64,000 nt of DNA from Actinomycetota bacterium (GTDB lineage: Bacteria; Actinomycetota; Actinomycetes; Mycobacteriales; Mycobacteriaceae): contig JAFDWN010000039.1 of the NCBI GenBank assembly GCA_018268465.1, positions 1 through 64,000 on the forward strand, given 5' to 3'. The position numbers were made by a program, and so were the translations under genes. Below the pieces are notes generated by a model, which was not told where the DNA came from, ran no database searches, and saw only the letters and a program-made list of their open reading frames with translations. Shown here piece by piece: positions 32,926 through 41,622 of this stretch. The first letter of the stretch is position 1. Each line of letters begins with the position of its first letter.

Positions 32926-33675
32926 GTGACGGTGCAAGAAAATTCCGATATCAGTGGATGGACCAAGGTTCGGCGGTCCCGCGTGCACGAGCTGGTTATT
33001 GAGCAGATTGAAGAACGCATCCGTCACGGCGGTCTGCAGCGTGGCGACCGTCTACCCAGCGAGCGCCAACTCAGTCAGTTGCTTGGCGTGAGCCGGCCGT
33101 CTGTGCGAGAAGCACTGCACTCGCTGGAAGCTCTCGGGATCGTTGCTGAGCGCATCACTTCAGGCCCAGAATCGGCCAAGGTCCTGGCTACCGAGCCCTC
33201 GGATGCCCTGACCAGCATGCTTCGCCTGCATATCGGACTCAGCAACTTCTCCGAGTTGGAAGTTGTCCAAACTCGGTTGATCGTCGAAGAGTGGGCTGTG
33301 CGCGAAGCGGCTGCGATGGCGACCCCCACCGAGGTTGAGGCGCTAGCCCGAACATTAAAGCTGATGGAGCGATCCGACATCGACATTCTGCGCTTTAACG
33401 CCCTCGATACCGTCTTCCATACCGGGCTCGCACAGGCCAGCGGCAACCGTCTGATTGCATACCTCACGGGAGCGCTCCGAGACACCGTGGAACGCCACCG
33501 GCTAGCAGCCATGCGCTCCCTCGGGCCGTGGCACTCGGTGTCACAAACGCTCCAAATTGAGCATCGGAGCATCCTGGACGCCGTTGCCGCCGGCGACGGC
33601 GACGCAGCCGCCGCCGCGTTACGCAACCACTTACGCCATACCTACCCCGACGCCGAACGCCGAAACGAATCCTGA
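32926..33675 (+). CDS. GntR-family FCD-domain regulator, 249 aa
   Basis: GTG start. The N-terminal winged HTH is of FadR type (VIEQIEERIRHGGLQRGDRLPSERQ in overlapping pieces; LLGVSRPSVREALHSLEALGI). The C-terminal all-helical FCD domain has the metal-binding His pattern (DTVFHTGLAQASGN, EHRSILDAVAAGD). It is divergent from the CoA-transferase/glc operon with a palindrome between them, so it probably controls that operon. FCD regulators often sense glycolate, lactate or other small acids. Confidence 0.88.
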   Translation: MTVQENSDISGWTKVRRSRVHELVIEQIEERIRHGGLQRGDRLPSERQLSQLLGVSRPSVREALHSLEALGIVAERITSGPESAKVLATEPSDALTSMLRLHIGLSNFSELEVVQTRLIVEEWAVREAAAMATPTEVEALARTLKLMERSDIDILRFNALDTVFHTGLAQASGNRLIAYLTGALRDTVERHRLAAMRSLGPWHSVSQTLQIEHRSILDAVAAGDGDAAAAALRNHLRHTYPDAERRNES

Positions 33676-33730
33676 AACTCAGCGGCACCGGAGGGGGCAT
33701 GCTACGGCCTTGCCTCCCCGACCATCAAGT

Positions 33731-33964
33731 TCACTCCCTCCGACGTTCGGGCCTACGAAACGCCATGAATGATCTTGTATTTCCCTGATGGCCCTGGCGG
33801 CGAAACCGGGTGAGGCTACGGGCAAGCGCATGAGCGTCGTCGACGCCAAGCTGTCCACCACGCACATCGGCGCGCCGGAACACGATCCAACCGCAAGCCT
33901 CCAGGTCAAAGGGGTACACGGCACCAGACCCGTGGTCGCGAATCAGCCGCTCACCTCAGATTGG
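33731..33964 (-). pseudogene. Orphan coding remnant
   Basis: The minus strand holds a frame of about 77 codons with normal codon usage but no proper start: GERLIRDHGSGAVYPFDLEA, then CGWIVFRRADVRGGQLGV and AHALARSLTRFRRQG, ending at TGA 33731. It appears to be a fragment of an unknown gene. The rest of 33676-34129 has no convincing gene; TGGAACTTCCA at 34081-34091 is a small palindrome. Confidence 0.35.
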
Positions 33965-34129
33965 TCGATGCTCCACATGCCGAGAATCGGCGATCGGTGC
34001 TCACGATCGCGCCAGTGCCCGGCCTGACTCCCCCTTCCGCGTGCGTGACCAAGTGGTGCGGCACAACACCCTTCCCAGGATGGAACTTCCACCATACGAA
34101 AGCATGGAATCACCATTCGATATTGGGGC

Positions 34130-34158
34130 TTGCATTGACGTGATCCACGTCATAGTCT
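34130..34158 (+). promoter_or_regulatory. Promoter with a palindromic spacer before the NRAMP-like gene
   Basis: TTGCAT (34130-34135) and TAGTCT (34153-34158) are spaced 17 bp apart, and the spacer is the perfect palindrome TGACGTG-ATC-CACGTCA (34136-34152). A regulator bound in the spacer would control the three-gene set 34290-37969. Confidence 0.5.
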
Positions 34159-34289
34159 CCTCAGAGCGCCATGATGGACTGACCATCAGCACGGGATGTC
34201 TCTACCGGTAACTCTTGAGAGGCCCTCGGTGGCGCACCAGCCCTTCCCCAGGTACGGCGCCTGAGGAGATTCTTTCGAGGAGTTTGTCG

Positions 34290-35618
34290 ATGACAACGAA
34301 GTCGCGTGTCGCCCGGGACTTATCGGAAACGCCGGCGGCGGTACCACCCCGCAAATGGACCGATTACGTCCGAGGAATCGGACCAGGCTTGCTGGTAAGC
34401 ATGGCTTGGATGGGCGCCGGTGATCTGGTCGACTCCTCGGTGGCCGGGGCCAACTATGGATACTCACTCATGTGGGCGCTCGGTCTGGCTTTACTGAGCC
34501 GGTTTTTCTTCACCAGTGCGATCGCCAAGTACGGTCTATGCAACGCGGTGGGCGACCAAACCATCATCGAAGGATTCGGCGCCGTCTGGAAGAAGCTGCC
34601 ACTCCTGGTTGGCACCCTCGCATTGGTCAGCGGGTTCATTCTGCAGACCTACATGGTCGCCATGGTCGGCAACGCTCTGTTCCACCTATTCCGCGGTTTC
34701 GGTGGAGCCACCTGGGGTCCCTTCATGTGGACCGTATTCGCCGCCGCGATCGGGTGGCTGGTCCTGTCGCGGCCAAAGGCGTACTCCATTCTCGAGATCA
34801 TCGCCCGCATCAAAGTCTCAATTCTTGTGGCCGTGTTCCTGTATGCCGCAATCAAGTCCCAACCGAATCCCCGCGACATCGTGCACGGCCTCGCGTTCTC
34901 GGCCCCCCCGGACACCGGCGCGTTCGCCACACTACTGGTAGCCGCCGCCATCATCGGGGCCGTAGGCGGATCCGCAGGCAACCTCATGTATCCGGAGTTC
35001 ATCCGCGACAAAGGTTGGAAGGGACCGGAATTCCTCAAGATGCAGCGAGTCGACCTGTTGAGCGGCGTCCTCGCCGTCGTGGTGGTCAACCTGTCCATCT
35101 GGGTCGTCGGAGCTGAAGTCATGCGCCCCGCCGGCATTCAGATCGCCACCCTCGATGACCTCAGTATCATGATGACCCTGGCCCTTGGCCCGATCGGTCC
35201 ATGGCTGTTGTGGCTCGGGCTGATGATGACCGCGTTCTGTTCCTTCACCAGCTACGCGCGCGGCTACACGAAAATCTTCTTCAGCGGAATCAACCACGCA
35301 TTCCCCTCTCGCAAGAGCACCGACATCCCCCTCGACCGAACGCGCGCGTTCCGCGCGGTGCAGCTCGGCCTTATGGTCTGCGTACCTATCCTGTTCGCGC
35401 TACCGGTCTTTCCTGATGTAGTTGCCATGACCGTCGCTGGGAGCGCTACCGCTGGAATTATGGCGCCGGTCATCATCGTCGGCACCCTCATCGTCACCAA
35501 CGACAAACGCCGAATGCTGCCCGGGTACACCAACAAATGGTGGGAGAACGTCATCTTGGTCATCGTCGGCGGTATTGGTCTGTGGGCGGCCTACGGGCTC
35601 ATCGTCGGCCTGTTCTAA
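34290..35618 (+). CDS. NRAMP-superfamily transporter lacking metal-site residues, 442 aa
   Basis: About eleven membrane segments. TM1 reads GPGLLVSMAWMGAGDLVDSS, which lines up with the NRAMP signature VSxxYxDPGNxATD, but Asp-Pro-Gly-Asn is replaced by Gly-Ala-Gly-Asp. TM6 (IIGAVGGSAGNLMYPEF) lacks the Met-Pro-His of metal transporters. The fold is thus NRAMP-like but the canonical divalent-metal site is absent, as in divergent subfamilies. The start MTTKSRVARD follows GAGGAG. It is 57 bp before an FAD oxidase gene, so uptake of the oxidase substrate is possible; this is inference. Confidence 0.75.
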   Translation: MTTKSRVARDLSETPAAVPPRKWTDYVRGIGPGLLVSMAWMGAGDLVDSSVAGANYGYSLMWALGLALLSRFFFTSAIAKYGLCNAVGDQTIIEGFGAVWKKLPLLVGTLALVSGFILQTYMVAMVGNALFHLFRGFGGATWGPFMWTVFAAAIGWLVLSRPKAYSILEIIARIKVSILVAVFLYAAIKSQPNPRDIVHGLAFSAPPDTGAFATLLVAAAIIGAVGGSAGNLMYPEFIRDKGWKGPEFLKMQRVDLLSGVLAVVVVNLSIWVVGAEVMRPAGIQIATLDDLSIMMTLALGPIGPWLLWLGLMMTAFCSFTSYARGYTKIFFSGINHAFPSRKSTDIPLDRTRAFRAVQLGLMVCVPILFALPVFPDVVAMTVAGSATAGIMAPVIIVGTLIVTNDKRRMLPGYTNKWWENVILVIVGGIGLWAAYGLIVGLF

Positions 35619-35675
35619 GCAGACAACAAACCGAGCCCCGCTGCCGGGACTCATTACCAAAGAAAGAGGTTAGCT

Positions 35676-37298
35676 ATGGCCACGCAGGATCTGGACTTGC
35701 GAACTCGCAAATTCTGGGGGTGGGGATTCGCCGACACCGGTATCACCGACGCAGAGGTGCACGACCTGGGAAACATGATCCGGGACAAGTTTGGCTTCGC
35801 TATCCACGACCTTGCCAAAGCGCCGACAATCGACGAAATCGAACTCCGCGAACCACGCGTAACGCCCCCCGAAACCTTGGCCAACATCTGCAAGTCCGAC
35901 ACATGGACCCGTGCCGAGCACACTCTCGGTAAGAATCTGGGTGACTTTGTGCGGGGACTGGAACGCAAGTTCGACAATCCGCCGGACTTCGTTGCATTCC
36001 CCACCGATGAAAACGACGTCGTCTCAATCCTCGACTGGGCACATGACAATACTGTCGCGGTGGTGCCCTACGGCGGCGGATCCTCTGTGGCCCAAGGCAT
36101 CGAACCCATCGTCTCCGGCGACTACCGCGGCGCAATCACCATCGACCTCCGTCATCTCAACAAAGTCCTCGAGATTGACCACACATCACGTTCCGCGCTC
36201 ATACAGGGTGGAGTCCTCGGGCCCGACATGGAAAATCAGCTGCGCCCACACGGACTGTCGATGCGCTTCTTCCTCCAAGCTTTCGAGTTCTCCACCCTGG
36301 GTGGATGGATCGCCACACGTGCCGCAGGACACTTCGCCACCGGCATCACCCAGATCGACGACTCCGTGCAGGCCATGCGGGTCGTCACCCCTTCGGGAAC
36401 CATGCAAACTCGTCGCCTGCCCTGCGACGGGGCAGGCGTGTCGGCAGACCGCATGTTCATTGGCTCTGAAGGTACCCTCGGCATCATTACTGAGGCCTGG
36501 ATGCGCCTGCAGGACAAGCCAACCCACAAGGTGGCCACGTCGGTGCCATTCGCTGACTTCACCAAGGCGGTAGACGCGATCCGCGAACTGTCGCAGTCAG
36601 GTCTCAACCCCGCGAACTGTCGACTCCTTGATCCCACCGAAAGCCTGCTCTCGGGTGCCTCAGACTCGGATTCAATTCTCGTGTTGGCCTTTGAGTCCGC
36701 TGACCACGAGCTCCAGCCATGGATGCAGCGCGCCGCGGAGATCTGCGCCCAGCACGGTGGCCGGGTCACCGCTGAAGCGCTACAGGGCGTTTCGTCGCCC
36801 GACGCCGGTCATTCCGGGGCGGCCGGCAGGTGGCGCGACTTCTTCGTCCGGGGACCGTACTACAAAGAGGGCTACACCCGCATGGGCGTCATGCGAGAAA
36901 CGTTCGAGACCGCATGCACATGGAGCGCATTTCCCGAACTGCACGCCCGAGTAGTGGAAGCTACCACTCGGGCTGCTAAACGTGAGTGCGGTGACGGCGT
37001 GGTGGCCTGCCGGTTCACTCACGTGTATCCCGACGGCCCCGCCCCGTACTACACCGTACTGGCTCCCGCCAAGCACGGCGCCGAGGTCGAACAATGGGCG
37101 GCAATTAAAGCCGCGGCGTCAGAGGCAGTGCTAGCAGCAGGCGGAACCATCACCCACCATCACGCTGTCGGCCGCTTCCACCGACCCTGGTACGACCAAC
37201 AGCGCCCCGACCTGTTCGCCTCGGCGCTGCAATCGGTGAAAAAGACAGTCGACCCAAGCGGCATCATGAATCCAGGCGTACTCGTCGACCCACGATAA
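35676..37298 (+). CDS. AGPS-like FAD-binding oxidase, 540 aa
   Basis: An FAD type 4 domain (VVPYGGGSSVAQGIEP as the pyrophosphate loop near 125-140; FEFSTLGGWIATRAAGHF; FIGSEGTLGIITEAW) with a C-terminal domain containing CRFTHVYPDGPAPYYTV and GGTITHHHAVGRFH. The HHH motif and length match alkyldihydroxyacetonephosphate-synthase-like flavoproteins found widely in actinobacteria. The substrate is not deducible. It belongs to the set with the NRAMP-like transporter and a carbonic-anhydrase-like protein; an oxidation of a hydroxyacid linked to the glycolate cargo is plausible. Confidence 0.8.
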   Translation: MATQDLDLRTRKFWGWGFADTGITDAEVHDLGNMIRDKFGFAIHDLAKAPTIDEIELREPRVTPPETLANICKSDTWTRAEHTLGKNLGDFVRGLERKFDNPPDFVAFPTDENDVVSILDWAHDNTVAVVPYGGGSSVAQGIEPIVSGDYRGAITIDLRHLNKVLEIDHTSRSALIQGGVLGPDMENQLRPHGLSMRFFLQAFEFSTLGGWIATRAAGHFATGITQIDDSVQAMRVVTPSGTMQTRRLPCDGAGVSADRMFIGSEGTLGIITEAWMRLQDKPTHKVATSVPFADFTKAVDAIRELSQSGLNPANCRLLDPTESLLSGASDSDSILVLAFESADHELQPWMQRAAEICAQHGGRVTAEALQGVSSPDAGHSGAAGRWRDFFVRGPYYKEGYTRMGVMRETFETACTWSAFPELHARVVEATTRAAKRECGDGVVACRFTHVYPDGPAPYYTVLAPAKHGAEVEQWAAIKAAASEAVLAAGGTITHHHAVGRFHRPWYDQQRPDLFASALQSVKKTVDPSGIMNPGVLVDPR

Positions 37299-37453
37299 CG
37301 CCAGCGCCGCGACGGTCTCGCCCAACCAGTCACCCTGATTGGGCGGGACCGTCGTACTGCCAACGCCTGTCAGCACTTCGGCACGCGGTGCCGAGAAGCG
37401 CCCACCGAAGAAGTAGGCGAGGCTTCGGACCTACGACTACCAGAAGGGCGACG

Positions 37454-37969
37454 ATGAACATCGCTTTAGACGATCACCTTCCCGATGTCCACGCCACCGC
37501 GTGGATCGCCACCAGTGCCGCCGTAATCGGCCAAGTCCGCGTAGGAAAGCAAGCGGGAATTTGGTACAACGCAGTTGTACGAGGCGACTTCGATTCGATC
37601 GTTATCGGCGACCGCAGCAACATTCAGGATGGCTGCGTCCTGCACGTCGACGCAGGGGCGCCACTAGTGGTCGGTAGCGGAGTATCCGTGGGCCACAATG
37701 CCATACTCCATTCCTGCACCATTGGCGACGATGTCCTCATCGGCATGGGAGCCACTGTCCTTAACGGGGCGGTAGTCGGGGCGGGAACTTTGATCGCCGC
37801 GAACGCTCTAGTACCAGGTGGTGCGGACATTCCACCGGGCTCCCTGGTTACCGGCGTCCCAGGCAAAGTTCGGCGGCAGATTACAGATGATGAGCGACAA
37901 CACATTAAAGACAACGCAGCTCGGTACCTGATCGCTCAAGAAGTGCACTCCCGAGCCCGAATCGTCTAG
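37454..37969 (+). CDS. Gamma-carbonic-anhydrase-like hexapeptide protein, 171 aa
   Basis: A left-handed beta-helix of hexapeptide repeats with the gamma-class pattern: VVRGDFDSIVIGDRSNIQDG (Arg/Asp/Gln positions), VLHVDAGAPLVVGSGVSVGHN and ILHSCTIGDDVLIGMGA, giving the three zinc His (HV, GHN, LHSC). The C-terminus carries GVPGKVRRQ and a helix. Start MNIALDDHLP is chosen after AGAAGGGCGACG; the upstream frame is weak. Members are carbonic anhydrases or related acyl-group proteins. It is last gene of the 34290-37969 set. Confidence 0.85.
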   Translation: MNIALDDHLPDVHATAWIATSAAVIGQVRVGKQAGIWYNAVVRGDFDSIVIGDRSNIQDGCVLHVDAGAPLVVGSGVSVGHNAILHSCTIGDDVLIGMGATVLNGAVVGAGTLIAANALVPGGADIPPGSLVTGVPGKVRRQITDDERQHIKDNAARYLIAQEVHSRARIV

Positions 37970-37991
37970 AGCCTGTGATCGTTGGTGGGGG

Positions 37992-38324
37992 TCAGCTTGG
38001 CTCCGATCCGATGCGACCAATCCAACCCGGCCCCGAGGGTAAGGCCCACCGATGAGCACGGCGGCGACTGCGAATTATGCTAGCAGCTGGCGCGCCGTTG
38101 CGAGACGGCGCGGGTATGGGGCAGGTTGATGAATCAGCTGTAGCGAAGTGGGACTCGGCTTTGACTGCCCCGGCGTGAGGGTGGCGGCTCGGCCCGGTCG
38201 GGGCGGCGATGCTGTCACGGGCATGGGGGAGGGTGGGTGCTGCGGTGGCCGCGGCGGCGAAGTCACCGGCGGTGCGGTTGCGGTCAGCGGGCGTCTTAGA
38301 CTTAGCCAGCTCCGTGGCGGTCAC
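37992..38324 (-). CDS. Doubtful small third protein of the recombinase set, 110 aa
   Basis: It starts at a GTG 24 bp after the recombinase stop and reads MTATELAKSKTPADRNRTAG, a plausible helical protein, but becomes low-complexity after about 50 residues. In Tn554-like sets a small third protein follows the two recombinases; this could be its degenerate form. The rest of 37970-38347 shows nothing else. Confidence 0.35.
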   Translation of the reverse strand: MTATELAKSKTPADRNRTAGDFAAAATAAPTLPHARDSIAAPTGPSRHPHAGAVKAESHFATADSSTCPIPAPSRNGAPAASIIRSRRRAHRWALPSGPGWIGRIGSEPS

Positions 38325-38347
38325 GCTGTCTCGGCAACCTTCGCCAT

Positions 38348-40561
38348 CTAGCTTTCCTGCGAGCGGATTTCGTCATCATGACCCCTGGGCAACGACTTCC
38401 GCAGCTCGTCCAGCGCTATGAAAGCGCTTGCCACTGTGCCCAGTTCTTCCGGAGTGGGGCCGGCTGGAGTGGGGATCTTCGACAGCCGCTGCGCGAGTTG
38501 GGTCAGGCTGTCGCGGTCGCCCTGCAGCGCGGAACGTTCGTCGTCGGTGAGGGCAAGCTGCTCCAGCATGCGTTCAACACCGTGTCTGACGGACAGTAGC
38601 TGGCCCGCGCTAGACTGTTTGGGGAGGTAAAACGGGCAGCGAGCGCAGGCAAGGCGGTGAGGACATTTCGCGAAGAAGTCGTAGGTGCAGTACCCGTCGC
38701 CGAGGTCGTAGTACTTCCACGGTTGTCCGTCGGCGGCAGCGCCGGTCATGATTGTCTCCCGGTCGATGAGGACCTGGATGGTGCGGACGTTGCGGGCGAA
38801 GTAGTCAGCTTTCTTGTAGGCGGCGGTGAGGCGTCGTTGCAAGATGGTGGCGTAGTGCCGGGTGCTGGAGTCGTGCTTGTGGCCCAGCCATTCTCTAAGG
38901 TCGACCAGCGAGAGCGGTTCTGGTGCGTTCAGCAATTGGGTGGCGATGGTGGCGCGGGCACGATGGCTGGTCAGGGCACCGCGTGAGTCATGTTCGGGGA
39001 TACCGGCTTTGCGGCACAGCACGGGGATCAAGTGGGCGTTGAGATAGGACGATCCGATGAGTTCGCCGCGCACGCAGAACAGGAACTGCTGCCGTTGTCG
39101 GGTCTTGCGGTCGATGAGGTCAGGCTGAGGTGGGCGGATGGCGCGCCATGCGTCGATGAGTTCACCGACGAGAGGGTCAACCGGCTTGCTGAATGCTCTG
39201 CTGGTCTTATTTGCCGGGACGTGCAGGAGGCAAATCGGAAATGGTGCGCCGGTCTTGTCGTCGCGTCCCTCGTCACGGCGGACGCAGTTCAGCTCCAAGC
39301 GGCGGATCTCGTCGATGCGTAGGCCCGCGAACAGCCAGACGCCGATCAACGCGCGGACCATCTCGATCGGGTAGTAGGTGCGATGTTCTGAGCTCGCGGC
39401 ACGGGCAGCAGCGCTGCCATATACCTTGAGATCCGTGGCCTCGACGGTTAATCCGGCAGCCATCAGTTTGGCCCAAGATGCATCGTCGATGATGCGCGGA
39501 TTCGGACCGAGTTGTGCACGCACCGACAGCGGCCCCGCGAGCGCCTTGCGGGGGTCAAAGCGGGGAGTAATCCACTCCCATTCAATGAGATCGAGGAAGA
39601 ATGCACGTACGCCGTCGATGCGTTGGACTTTTCCCACCGCGCTTAAAGACTGTCCGGTTCTGCGGGTGTCGCGGTTGCAGCCGGCCCATTGACCGTGGGT
39701 GGCGTTGAGGGTGTCAGCGACGTACTCGGCGGCGATGTCACGGGTCCACAGATGCGGTTCGAGGGCCTCGGGGTGCTTTTCGGCAGCCCAGCGCCCGGCA
39801 ATGAGGATGATGGCGAATCTTCCGCGGATAGAACCGGGTTCGATAGTGGTCGCGTTGCGCCATCGCAGAGCCCACTGAACCCACTCGTGCGGAGCGGAGT
39901 CCAGCGTTTGTTGGCGTGGCCCGCGCTGACGGGCATTGCGAGCTACCGGTGCCCGCAGGATGCCGTCGTGCGCCAACACGCGGGACAGTTTGATCAGCCC
40001 CCTACGGCGGGCCCCGTTGCCGTAGAAGTCGGCCAGTGCGGCCACGGTGTCCTCGGTGAGATCGGTGAGGGTGGCGGTGCCGCTGCACAGTAGGAGGTCG
40101 CACGTGGCCGCGGCGACTTGGCTGCCGCGAGTGTGTTCGGAGACCTCCCACCTGCGCAGGGTGTCCTGGACGTGGGCGATTGCGGCCTCTACAGCGGGTT
40201 TGCCGTAAGCCAGCCCGGCGGTGGTTCGTACGGACACCCTGACGTCGTGGTGCAAAGTGCGGTGTCCGGCGACGACGTTGGCGATGGCGGTTATTGGGGC
40301 GCCGAGCTTGGTGCTCGAGTCCACGGTCGCCAGGTCACGCCATATCTGTGCGTCCCATTCCCAGTAAGGGCGTTGCTCGATGTGCACGCGTCGCAGGAGG
40401 TGGCTGCGTGCCCGCCCGGCAATGTCGGGCCGCCACCCCGTCAGCAGCGGGGTCACGGGGTTCACGAGGCGGTGCAACGCGCGGGTGGTGGGGGCGCTGA
40501 AATGCGGGCTTCTGTGGTCGAAAAGCCTAGCTAATACGGGGATTTCGTCATCGGTCAGCAT
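38348..40561 (-). CDS. Large tyrosine recombinase (TnpB-like), 737 aa
   Basis: The C-terminal catalytic domain has Arg in GLRIDEIRRLEL, His-x-x-Arg-like SHRARATIATQLL, and GHKHDSSTRHYATI with the nucleophilic Tyr. After it comes a Cys-rich tail (CPHRLACARCPFYLPK) typical of the longer recombinase of Tn554-type sets. The N-terminal 350 residues are a long helical region. The start at 40561 (MLTDDEIPVLARL) lies 2 bp after the stop of the first recombinase, so the two are coupled. The ORF continues upstream but that part overlaps the first recombinase. With the 40564 gene it probably moves element 1. Confidence 0.85.
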   Translation of the reverse strand: MLTDDEIPVLARLFDHRSPHFSAPTTRALHRLVNPVTPLLTGWRPDIAGRARSHLLRRVHIEQRPYWEWDAQIWRDLATVDSSTKLGAPITAIANVVAGHRTLHHDVRVSVRTTAGLAYGKPAVEAAIAHVQDTLRRWEVSEHTRGSQVAAATCDLLLCSGTATLTDLTEDTVAALADFYGNGARRRGLIKLSRVLAHDGILRAPVARNARQRGPRQQTLDSAPHEWVQWALRWRNATTIEPGSIRGRFAIILIAGRWAAEKHPEALEPHLWTRDIAAEYVADTLNATHGQWAGCNRDTRRTGQSLSAVGKVQRIDGVRAFFLDLIEWEWITPRFDPRKALAGPLSVRAQLGPNPRIIDDASWAKLMAAGLTVEATDLKVYGSAAARAASSEHRTYYPIEMVRALIGVWLFAGLRIDEIRRLELNCVRRDEGRDDKTGAPFPICLLHVPANKTSRAFSKPVDPLVGELIDAWRAIRPPQPDLIDRKTRQRQQFLFCVRGELIGSSYLNAHLIPVLCRKAGIPEHDSRGALTSHRARATIATQLLNAPEPLSLVDLREWLGHKHDSSTRHYATILQRRLTAAYKKADYFARNVRTIQVLIDRETIMTGAAADGQPWKYYDLGDGYCTYDFFAKCPHRLACARCPFYLPKQSSAGQLLSVRHGVERMLEQLALTDDERSALQGDRDSLTQLAQRLSKIPTPAGPTPEELGTVASAFIALDELRKSLPRGHDDEIRSQES

Positions 40562-40563
40562 GA

Positions 40564-41619
40564 TCACCACATCGAAGCTAGAGCGGCCAGTCGCCGCTCT
40601 TGGTCGGCGTGCAGGGAGGCGGAGGCGGCGTGGAACTTCGCGGCCAGCTCGCGGCCGGACAGGTGGAGGTAGGTCAGGGTGGTGGAGAGGTCTCGGTGCC
40701 CGGCGTACTGCGCGATCTCGTCGATGTCCCATCCGGCCCGCGCCAAGTCCGTCAACCTGAGGTGCCGCAATGTGTGAGTAGACAACTCGGGCACCTGGGC
40801 CCGCCCGGCGATAGCAGTGACAGCTTTCGACCATGCCGAGGCACCGACTCCAGCCCCGAGATTACGGCGGGACGTGCTCAGGAACAGGGCACCGTCGACC
40901 TTGCCGAACGTATCAGTGCGCTGGCGCAGGTAGACCACCAGCAGCTGCGCTGAGGTCGCCCCGAACGCCACAGTCCTGGCGCGTTGGGACTTGGTCGTCT
41001 CCGCTCGCACGTGAATCAGAGACCACGCCGGCTCAAAGTCACCGATGCGCAGCGACACCAATTCTTCGCGACGCAGGGCCCCGTCGTAGGCCAGGCAGAG
41101 CATCAAGCGGTTGCGCAGCGTGTCGGAGGTAGCAGCCTCCAGGATGCGCCCCCACGCGTGCTCGTCGGGAATCCACGGAGCCTTATGGGCCACGCCGACC
41201 AAGCCTCGTCGCGGTTGTTTCCCGCGGCGGCCCGCCTGTCCCCGCCGAACCGGGTTACGCTCGCGGAGTTGATCTTCGACGAGGAAGTCGTAGAATCCGC
41301 GGACCGCGACGACCCGCTGTTGCACCGTCGCGTCTGACAATCCACACGCCCCGCCGTCGTCGCGGGCGCGTGTGCGCATGTCCCCGATCCAGGCCGCCAC
41401 GACGTCGCCTCGCGCAGTAACGGGATCAGCACCTGCCGCCACACAGTAGGTGAAGTAATCCTGCAGCGCCCGACCGTAGGCGTCGATCGTGTTGGGGGCG
41501 CGCCCGATATTGGCCGTGAACTGTAACCATCGCCGACCCTGCTCATGCGCGCCAACGTCAGCGAAGCGCTCCCACGCAACCTCCTTCATTTCTTCACGAT
41601 AGACCCCTATATTCCACAT
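40564..41619 (-). CDS. Tyrosine recombinase (TnpA-like), 351 aa
   Basis: An N-terminal SAM-like core-binding domain (TANIGRAPNTIDAYGRALQDYF) precedes the catalytic domain with Arg in DGALRREELVSLR, HTLRHLRLTDLARAG (His-x-x-Arg) and AGHRDLSTTLTYLHLS (His, then Tyr nucleophile). All catalytic residues are visible. The ATG at 41619 lies 3 bp from the junction core; ATG 41589 (MKEVAWERF) is an alternative. Its frame is continuous with the 5' half of the interrupted gene, so a 581-residue fusion could be made from 42306. Confidence 0.88.
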   Translation of the reverse strand: MWNIGVYREEMKEVAWERFADVGAHEQGRRWLQFTANIGRAPNTIDAYGRALQDYFTYCVAAGADPVTARGDVVAAWIGDMRTRARDDGGACGLSDATVQQRVVAVRGFYDFLVEDQLRERNPVRRGQAGRRGKQPRRGLVGVAHKAPWIPDEHAWGRILEAATSDTLRNRLMLCLAYDGALRREELVSLRIGDFEPAWSLIHVRAETTKSQRARTVAFGATSAQLLVVYLRQRTDTFGKVDGALFLSTSRRNLGAGVGASAWSKAVTAIAGRAQVPELSTHTLRHLRLTDLARAGWDIDEIAQYAGHRDLSTTLTYLHLSGRELAAKFHAASASLHADQERRLAALASMW

Positions 41620-41622
41620 AAG

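Noticed and set aside
34290..35618. Manganese transporter MntH
   Set aside because: The overall fold fits NRAMP, but the TM1 DPGN and TM6 MPH residues needed for metal binding are missing.
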